From Cucumis sativus (lineage: Eukaryota; Streptophyta; Magnoliopsida; Cucurbitales; Cucurbitaceae): a DNA stretch of 64,000 bases. Position 1 is the stretch's first letter. Each line of letters starts with the position of its first letter. Location: assembly GCF_000004075.3 (NCBI RefSeq), contig NC_026655.2:13935489-13999488 (forward strand), in the 5' to 3' direction. Positions 56,459-64,000 of this stretch are shown here, in pieces. A program made the translations under genes and the position numbers. The notes under the pieces are model-generated. The model was not told the origin of the DNA. It worked only from the letters and a program-made list of their open reading frames with translations, and searched no databases.

Positions 56459-58971
56459 ATGGCCGACGACAAAGCGCCGATCACGATCGCCACCAGAGAT
56501 AGAGAACGAGATATAGAGCTTCTAATTCCCGTCGCAGCCTCGCCTAAGGACGATGCCTCTTGCAAACCCTCGTCATCTTCATCATCCTCGCAACAGACTG
56601 GGCGCGAGGTATTCTTCACTTCTTTAATTTTCATTTCCTGATTGTTGGAAGCTATCAGTGGTATTGCTTGTTTGATTGAAAATATATGTTTGTCGCACTC
56701 TATTTTTGGTTCAGTTTCGCTTCTTTCTAATCATTTCAATTATTTTCAGTCGTCTTTTTTTTCTCATGCTTACCAGCCTGGTGTATTGCCTCTGTCATGG
56801 TGTGAGCATGAGCTGATATTTATTTACTTTAATTGTTCACTCTACTATGCTTTGTGCGTTAGGAGTTTTACGCATTTGGAATTGGAATTCTCAAGGTGCT
56901 TCTCCACTGTAGGGTTTTAAATATTCAACTGATTAAATCAATAGTTCTGAAATTGTGGTCATCAGTGGCTTCCTATCAAAGGCGGAATTTACTTAATGAG
57001 ATAAGAAGATGGTTGAACTGTAGCTGAATTGATCTCAATTTTGTTAAATTTTTTTAAAATACGCATCTTTTGATGCATCCTCCACACGTCAGGAGGACTA
57101 GGACTCTTCTCTCTAAACAATTTGTATTTTAATCTTTTGTCACTTTCCTGCCATCCCGAATGCCGAATTTAAATTCCTTCATTCATTTGTAGCTCTTGAA
57201 TGCATTTACACCCATTACATGCCACAAAGAAAATCTCCAAACGGGTCTTCTGGTTGGAGTGGCGCCGGAAATCAAAATGATGAAGATGTTGATCAACTTT
57301 CTTTCCATTGACTCTACTCAAGCAATTACTGTCATCTTCTTTTATATTTTTGGCATCCTTTGGTTCTTTCCGTGTAGTGTATCAGATATTATATTTCAGA
57401 TGCCTTGTGGTCGCTCTTGTATGATTCAATCCATGAATTTGATCTGTCAACATGAATTTTGGATTTTGAAAAGTAATTGATGGGATGGAGTCATTTGAGT
57501 ACGAATGAGAAAAGTTAACATCTTTTGAATACCTAGTATACATTCTGAATTCTTGCCATGAGGTACGAGTGTATTAATAATAAATATAGTGGAATGGCTA
57601 TGGATGTGTTCAACACTGAACTTAATTATTAGAGGGAGAATGTTGAAATCTTTTCTTGCTATGCATCAAGCTTATGTTGGCTTTTCTGTAATATAAAATA
57701 GGGATAACCAATTACTTGATATTTAAATCATCAATCTGTGATTATTTTCTATCACCTGTGGTGGGTTCAAATATCTACTTTATCTACTGTGCAGACATTT
57801 TACAGAGTCTTTAGGAGCTGGGCCTCAAAAAAGTTCATGACCGGATGGTTTGTTATTTATTCTTTTCTCTGTATTTTCTGCCAATCAATGTTTTTGACGC
57901 TCGGACAAAGTGTCATATGTTCATTTGATATGGGTAAAGTTTCATGCATATGCATTGTAGTCCAGCCTTATTGCTAACATTGCACTTTCAGGCTGCTGTT
58001 TGTAAACTGCAGTTAAAAATTGCTCTCTTTCACAAGAGAGCTGTTAGTTACTCAGAAATTACGTTTGGCAGGATGATAAGTTTTTAATTTGTCATTGTGC
58101 TAAGTACTAATTGATGATACCCTATCATCTGGCTGTTTTGCAGTGTCATTTTGTTTCCAATTGCAATAACTTTCTATATAACATGGTGGTTTATTCACTT
58201 TGTGGATGGATTTTTTTCTCCGATTTATGCTCAACTTGGAATTGATATCTTTGGTAAGCAATCTTTATCACTTAAGAGCTAACACTTCTTCCAAACCCAT
58301 TCAATCCACGTGGAATTTATTTAATATGAATTTGATCTGCTACCTACAATTACATGTGTGATTATTTTTTGTTAGTGATATATAATTAAATTTTCTTTCA
58401 ACTACTAACTTAAGATTTTGGGTGAATCGGTGATTTAAGATTTTTATTTACCTCCATCACCGTCTGTTTTCTTTTTGCTCTCTTGCTTCTCTCATAAGTC
58501 ATATATAGACTGGTAGTATTGACAAAAAATATTCAAATGCCCATCTTTTCAATTGATTAAACGAAGCTATTAAATTGTAAATTTCAAATTTCATACCATT
58601 AGCTTGTTCTCCTTTCTTGAAAAGGTCTTGGATTTGCAACATCTGTAACATTCATCTTCCTTGTTGGGGTGTTCATGTCATCATGGTTGGGTGCTTCTGT
58701 TCTGGCCCTTGGAGAGTGGTTCATCAAGCGCATGCCATTTGTTCGTCATATTTACAATGCTTCTAAGCAGATTAGTTCAGCTATTTCACCAGGTACAGCT
58801 TCATAAGTATATTTGTTTTTAACATGGTCAAGTTTATGTATGAACCATCAATAATCTTGTGATTATCTATTAGATCAAAACACCAATGCCTTCAAGGAAG
58901 TTGCCATCATTAGGCACCCTCGTGTTGGTGAATATGCATTTGGGTTCATCACTTCAACTGTCACTCTTCAG
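56459..58971 (+). CDS. LCV: LIKE-COV (DUF502) membrane protein, exons 1-5, gene interrupted
   Basis: Exon model: 56459-56608, 57795-57847, 58144-58253, 58625-58792, 58874-58971, all GT-AG. Together 579 nt, 193 residues in frame. Exon 1 gives a charged, serine-rich cytosolic N-terminus (RERDIELLIPVAASP). Then WASKKFMTG, a first membrane segment (ILFPIAITFYITWWFIHFV), DGFFSPIYAQLGIDIFGLGF, a second segment (VTFIFLVGVFMSSWLGA), GEWFIKRMPFVRHIYNASKQ, and EVAIIRHPRVGEYAFGFITS. This is the CONTINUOUS VASCULAR RING/LCV family, Golgi-associated membrane proteins linked to vascular patterning. About 70 residues are still needed. The final exon or exons must lie beyond 64000, because a chromovirus occupies the following intron from about 59347. 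The first intron is 1.2 kb. Confidence 0.87.
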
Positions 58972-59346
58972 GTATGTTATTTTCTGCTTCAATTCTTTTG
59001 AGAAACATTCTGCCTAGGAGATAGTTTGGGGACACCTAGACTCGTCAACACTTTGATACTTGTTGGATATTTAATAAACCTCATTACATTGTTTGTGTGT
59101 ATATTACACCCTCACACACAATAAAAAGGTATTGATGTAATTTGATAAGAAATGTAGGATTTTCTTATTGAAGCATATAATTGCAAAAATATTCTATTTT
59201 GATAATTCTTCATAGGCACGACTGATTTGATGATTTATATTTTGCTGGCTGTGGAATGGAATATTCCTGTTCATGAACATTTATTACAATATATTATAGA
59301 ATTACATATATTCATCGGAGCATTCTACTTTGTTGGTTTCATACTG
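58972..59346 (+). other. Start of LIKE-COV intron 5
   Basis: Begins with a good donor (GTATGT) after CTTCAG. Ordinary T-rich intron up to the chromovirus edge. Confidence 0.6.
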
Positions 59347-62300
59347 TGTTATTGTTAGGCTACCAACACTGATTTGGACCGAAAACACTATGACAATGGC
59401 TAAACAGAGGCAGTACTTTGATTTACTTTATTTGTATATAAGCCAAAATGATTACAACATCACAATATGAAAAGAAACCAACAAAGAACAACAAAGAAAA
59501 GAACACACCAGTCTCCTTCGATAGAAAAAGACCCTTGCGGCTACCGCAGCCTTACACCTTAAGAAGATAAAAAAAATACCCTAGCTACCCAATACCTAAC
59601 AATGGCTGTTTATAGACTCACCTATCTTTCCGCCCAGTGGGCCCTACCTTGCACGATCTTCCTTCCAATCATCCTTCATTAACACTATCCTGTGCAGTTA
59701 CCTTTCTACCCCTCCTCCTATAGGTATGGATAATTGGGGGCCTTACAATACCCCTTGGCTCCAAGTTCACCTTGTCCTCAAGGTGGAAGGTGGGAAATTG
59801 TTGATTCATTTGGTAAACTGCTTCCCATGTAGCCTCAGCCTCGGGTAGTTCTTTCCATTTCACCAACCATTCATTGGCTCCCAGTTTAGTATTCCAACGG
59901 ATCCCCAGCACGGTCTCCGGTCTTAATTGTAGTTCAAAGTCTTTCGTCAGGCCTGGTTGTTGTATTTGCACCACTTGCTGTTTCCCCAGTTTCAGTTTAA
60001 GTTGGGAAATATGGAAGACATCAGGAACAAAGGCTTTGGGAGGTAACTGTAGTCTATACGCCACTTCCCCAATTTCTTAAATGATCTTATATGGTCCATA
60101 GGATTTAGGAGCCAACTTCTCATATCTCTTCCGTGCTAAAGAACGTTGCCTATATGGACGAAGCTTGAGATACACCTCATCTCCCACCTTGAACTTAAGC
60201 TCTCTCCTTTTTTAGTCGGCCATTTTCTTCATTTGGTTCCGTGCTATGTTCAAGTTTTCCTTTAGAGCATTCAGGGCTAAATCCCTCTCTTTCAGCATTT
60301 GTTCCACTTCATTGTGAGGAGTCTTGTTGTTGCCATATGATATCGGGGGGTTGTCTGCCATATACAATCTGGAAGGGATTGGATCTTGTGGAAGCATGAA
60401 AGGTCGTGTTATACCATAATTTTGCCCAAGGAATGAATTTATTCCACATCTGAGGCTGTTCATTACAAAAACACCTCAAATATGTTTCTACACAACGGTT
60501 TACCCATCCGTTTGTGGGTGGAACGCCGTACTTTTTGGGACAATGTTAGCAAATAGTTCTTTCCAAAAATTGCTAATGAAAATTTTGTCTCTGTCAGATA
60601 TGGTTGATTTGGGTATTCCATGTCTACTCACTACCCTATCAATAAACACTTCGGCCACTTGCTTGGCAGTAAAGGGGTGTCTCATGGTGATGAAATAAGA
60701 GTATTTGCTTAGCCGGTCCACTACTACCAAGATCACATTCATTCCTCCTGCCTTAGGTAATCCTTCAATGAAGTCCATGGACCATTCCTCCAAAATTCTT
60801 TCAGGGATTGGAATTGGCTGCAAAACTCCAGCCGGTTTAGTTGCTTCCAACTTATTTCTCTGGCATACCTACATATTTTTTTACATCAGCTTTCATGCCC
60901 TTCCAATAAAGTTCCCCACACATTCTTTTATAGGTCCTCAAGAATCTGGAATGGCCTCCTAAAATTGAGTCATGAAACGTATATAGTAGGGTGGGAATCA
61001 AGGACGATTTCTTGGACAGAACTATGCGTTTCTTATACAGTAGGTTTCCATTAATCCATTGGAATTTACTAGACTCATCAGGATTTTCCTTTAATTCTTC
61101 GATGATTCCCTTGAGATCCTCATCTAACTCGACTTCCATCTCAACCACTTCCATGTTAACAATACCTGTGGTGGACATACTCCTTAATTCTAGTGGTTTT
61201 TCTATTTGGGAGAGGGAATCGGCTGCTTTGTTTTGTAACCCCGATTGATAAAGTATTTCGAAGTCGTACCCTAGGAGTTTAGTCAACCACTTCTGGAACT
61301 GGGGTTGCACTTCCCTTTGCTCTAAAAGAAATTTGAGGGCTCTCTGATCTGAGATGATTGTAAACTTCCTTCCCAAAAGGTAATGTCTCCACTTTTATAT
61401 CGAAAGGACTACTGCCATCAACTCCCTCTCATATATGGATTTGGTTTGAGCTTTAGATAAAAGTTTCTGACTGAAAAAAGCTATGGGGTGGCCATTTTGA
61501 GATAGAACTGCCCCTACAGGAATCCCGAAAGCATCTGTTTCAATGATGAAGGATAGGTTCCAGTCCGTTAGGGCTAATACGGGTAAGGTTGTCATGGCTA
61601 ACTTCAACTTATCAAATACCTCCGTTGCTTCTTCACTCCATAGGAATGAATTCTTTTGGAATAGCTTGGTCAAAGGGCCTGCAATCTCCCCATATCCCTT
61701 GACGAATCTTCTGTAGTAACCAGTCAAGCCTAAAAACCCCTTAGTCCAGTTACATCTTTGGGCTGGGGCCAATTTACCATGTCCTTAATCTTTTCTTCAT
61801 TTGCTTCTACACCCTTACTGAATATGAAATGTCCCAAGTATTGGATCTGTGAGTGAGCTATCACACATTTTCTTTTGTTGGCAAAGAACTGGTTATCCCT
61901 CATTATTGCAAATACCATGCCCAAATGCTTCTCATGCTCTGTGAGGTCTGTGCTATACACAAGTATATCGTTAAAAAAAACCAATACACATCTTTTGAGA
62001 AAAGGTTTAAATACTTGATTCATCAATGATTGGAAAGTAGCTGGTGCGTTGGTGAGGTCGAACGACATGACCAAAAACTCATAGTGTCCCTCATGGGTCC
62101 TGAATGCAGTTTTTTCAATGTCTTCTTCCTTCATCCGTATCTGATGAACCCTGATTTAAGATCCAGTTTTTAGAAGATTGTAGCCCCGTGCAACTCATCT
62201 AATAATTCCTCTATCACAGGTATTGGAAATTTATCAGATACGGTTACTTGGTTTAATTTCCTATAGTCAACACAGAACCTCCACCCTCTATCTTTCTTTC

Positions 62301-64000
62301 TAACCAGCAAAACGGGACTAGAGTAGGGGCTGTGATTGGGTCGGATTATCCCAATTTGGAGCATCTCGGTTACCAACTTCTCAATTTCTTCCTTCTGGGT
62401 GTGACCATACTTGTAGGGTCTCATGTTGATAGGTTTTTGTCCAGGCAACAACAAAATACGATGGTCAACTTCTCTCTTAGGTGGTAACCCCTTAGATTCT
62501 TCAAATAAATCCGTGTATTGCTTTAGCAGGAATTGAATCATTGGGGACTCCTCCTCATCGCCCTTCACCCTCTGTTCTTCATCGGATTCCTCATCCCTCG
62601 CTCCCTCATAGCTCTGCAGTTCTAGTAAGAAGCCTTGTTCCTCCTCTTCCCATGTTTTTTCTATGGTTTTCAGAGAACATTCAGCTCTAATAAGTGAAGG
62701 ATCACCCTTAGGGTAATCTGTTTTTCCCCATCCAAAATGTCATGGTCAGGGATGGTCTATGTATCTTCATGGTTCCAGTTGTATCCAGCCATTGCATTCC
62801 CAAGATGAGATGCACATTCCCGAGTTCAATTGCTAAAAAATCCACCACAATTGGGATCTCCTTTAGTTTCAGTTCTAATCTCTTACACATTCCTCTCCCT
62901 TGGCATCTTGTACCATCTCCAATAGTGACCTCGAATGGAGTACTCTTCTCTAGTGCTAATCCCATTTCCTCAACAATCTTGTTGTGTATGAAGTTGTGGG
63001 TGACCTCGCTATCAATCAGTACCCGTACTTCCCTCCCTTTGATTTCACCCTTTAGCTTCATGGTTCCTTTATTTGTTAGTCCATGTATTGCTTTCAACTC
63101 AATTTCGGTTGCCTCCTCCAATTTAATCTGTTTCAATTCTAACACATCCTCATTAGACTCCTCTATTCTGCTTTCCTCTTCTAGACTTTCTTCTTCATTC
63201 ATGATAAACAACATCAACTCTCGTTTTTCCTCCATTTTGCATCGATGTCCCGGTGAATACCTTTCATTGCATTTAAAACACAGACCCTTGTCGAGACTTG
63301 TTCTGAATTCTGCATCAGATAAACGTTTCACTGGTGGTTCACTCTTCTGGTAGTTGCCTCTAATGGGAATTGTTACCTGTTTCAAAGGAAATTCTGCTTT
63401 CCTGGTTGTTCCCTTTTCAATTCCTTCTGGAACTTTGCCCGTGCTCCCCTCTCCTTTTTGTGATCCGTTTCTCCCCATTCCGCCTTGGACCATTTCAGGG
63501 TTAAATTTCTATCGTTGACCAATTGTGCTTCCCTCATACACTCTTCTTGAGTTTGCGGATTGCGGCTCACCACTTCAGCTTGGAGAGTCGGCTCTAACCC
63601 GGTCAGGAACGCGCCCCTTAATACACTCTCTGTCATGTGGGGCAGGGGTGCCAAATAATTAACAAATTTCTTTACGTAATCGTTGTAGGACCCATCTTGT
63701 TGAATTCTGATAAGTCTCGCCACTAAACTCTTCTAGACGGTGTCTTTAAAGAATTCAAACATCCTTTCCTTCAAATCCTCCTACGATTCCACCTTCTTCC
63801 TATTATGTGACCACTCTGTACCAGTCTACCTCATCTTGTCCAAAGCTTACTATTGCCACCTTGACCTTCTTTGTTTTGGGTAAATTATTAATTTCAAAGA
63901 AATGCTATGCTCTGTAGACCCAAGATTCCGGGTTTTCTCCCAAGAACATCGGCATTTCCAGTTTCTTGTATTTGCTGCGGTTGACCATGGTCAAGTTCCC
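59347..64000 (-). mobile_element. Chromovirus-type Ty3 retrotransposon, minus strand, runs off the window
   Basis: Read on the minus strand: gag (right edge), zinc knuckle, protease, RT, RNase H, integrase, chromodomain, then a 3' LTR. The edge TGTTATTGTTAGGCTACC near 59347 is the best guess for the LTR terminus. The other LTR and target duplication lie beyond the window. The LTR start inside 59347-59668 is not fixed. Confidence 0.8.
59669..64000 (-). pseudogene. Chromovirus gag-pol polyprotein, multiply broken
   Basis: Pieces from 64000 downward. Gag: 63723-63382 (GSYNDYVKKFVNYLAPLPHM), with stops between it and the edge. Knuckle and protease: 63493-62708, CFKCNERYSPGHRC, and VLIDSEVTHNFIH, in which the usual DSGATHN glycine is Glu. 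RT: 62568-62170 and 62134-61730; the catalytic box is VFFNDILVYS, so the first Asp of the DD pair is Asn. RNase H: about 61772-61200. Integrase: zinc region damaged near 60870, core 60850-60500 ([24 protein letters not shown]), then C-terminal pieces. The chromodomain is in 60064-59669 (NEWLVKWKELPEAEATWE). Several stops and shifts make it non-autonomous. Confidence 0.85.

Overview
This is nuclear DNA of a flowering plant. Genes have many GT-AG introns, intergenic DNA is AT-rich, and about two thirds of the window is transposon-derived. The gag, F-box and LTR sequences look like those I know from cucurbits (melon/cucumber group). That placement is an inference from memory; no search was run.

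Layout. 1-1100 is one end of a Mutator-like element (MULE) cut by the window edge. 2.4-15.8 kb holds three F-box genes; the outer two (minus at 2.4 kb, plus at 14.6 kb) are an inverted duplication. Between them lie pieces of Ty3/Tat retrotransposons: a plant-mobile-domain (PMD) pseudogene with a 112-bp repeat, and an LTR fused to a reverse transcriptase/RNase H remnant. 17.4-19 kb is a receptor-like kinase gene that has lost most of its ectodomain. It abuts 19.0-22.5 kb, a CACTA-type element carrying exon pieces of an LRR kinase and an atypical E2F. 22.7-24.7 kb is copia debris. 24.7-34.0 kb is a decayed Ty3/Tat element (LTR, gag pseudogene, stacked minisatellites, LTR) with a 2,070-bp solo LTR nested inside an 86-bp tandem array. 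34.6-41.5 kb is a nearly intact MULE with matching target-site duplications; it encodes a MuDR-type transposase and, downstream on the same strand, a five-part PMD gene. 41.8-44.4 kb is a probable long LTR next to another CACTA terminus.

The right third carries ordinary genes: a TRM/LONGIFOLIA-like DUF4378 protein (46.5-49.2 kb), a small two-exon dynein light chain (51.5-51.8 kb, minus), a copia RNase H/LTR remnant (54.6-55.4 kb), and the first five exons of a LIKE-COV (DUF502) membrane protein (56.5-59.0 kb). A decayed chromovirus (59.3 kb to the end, minus) sits in the intron after LIKE-COV exon 5.

The most notable theme is the PMD domain. It occurs here in two unrelated transposon contexts: as a spliced gene in a MULE, and as an antisense remnant beside Tat-type 3' sequence. 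The MULE ends also carry repeated near-perfect hairpins built on the half-site GAAGTCGTGTAC.
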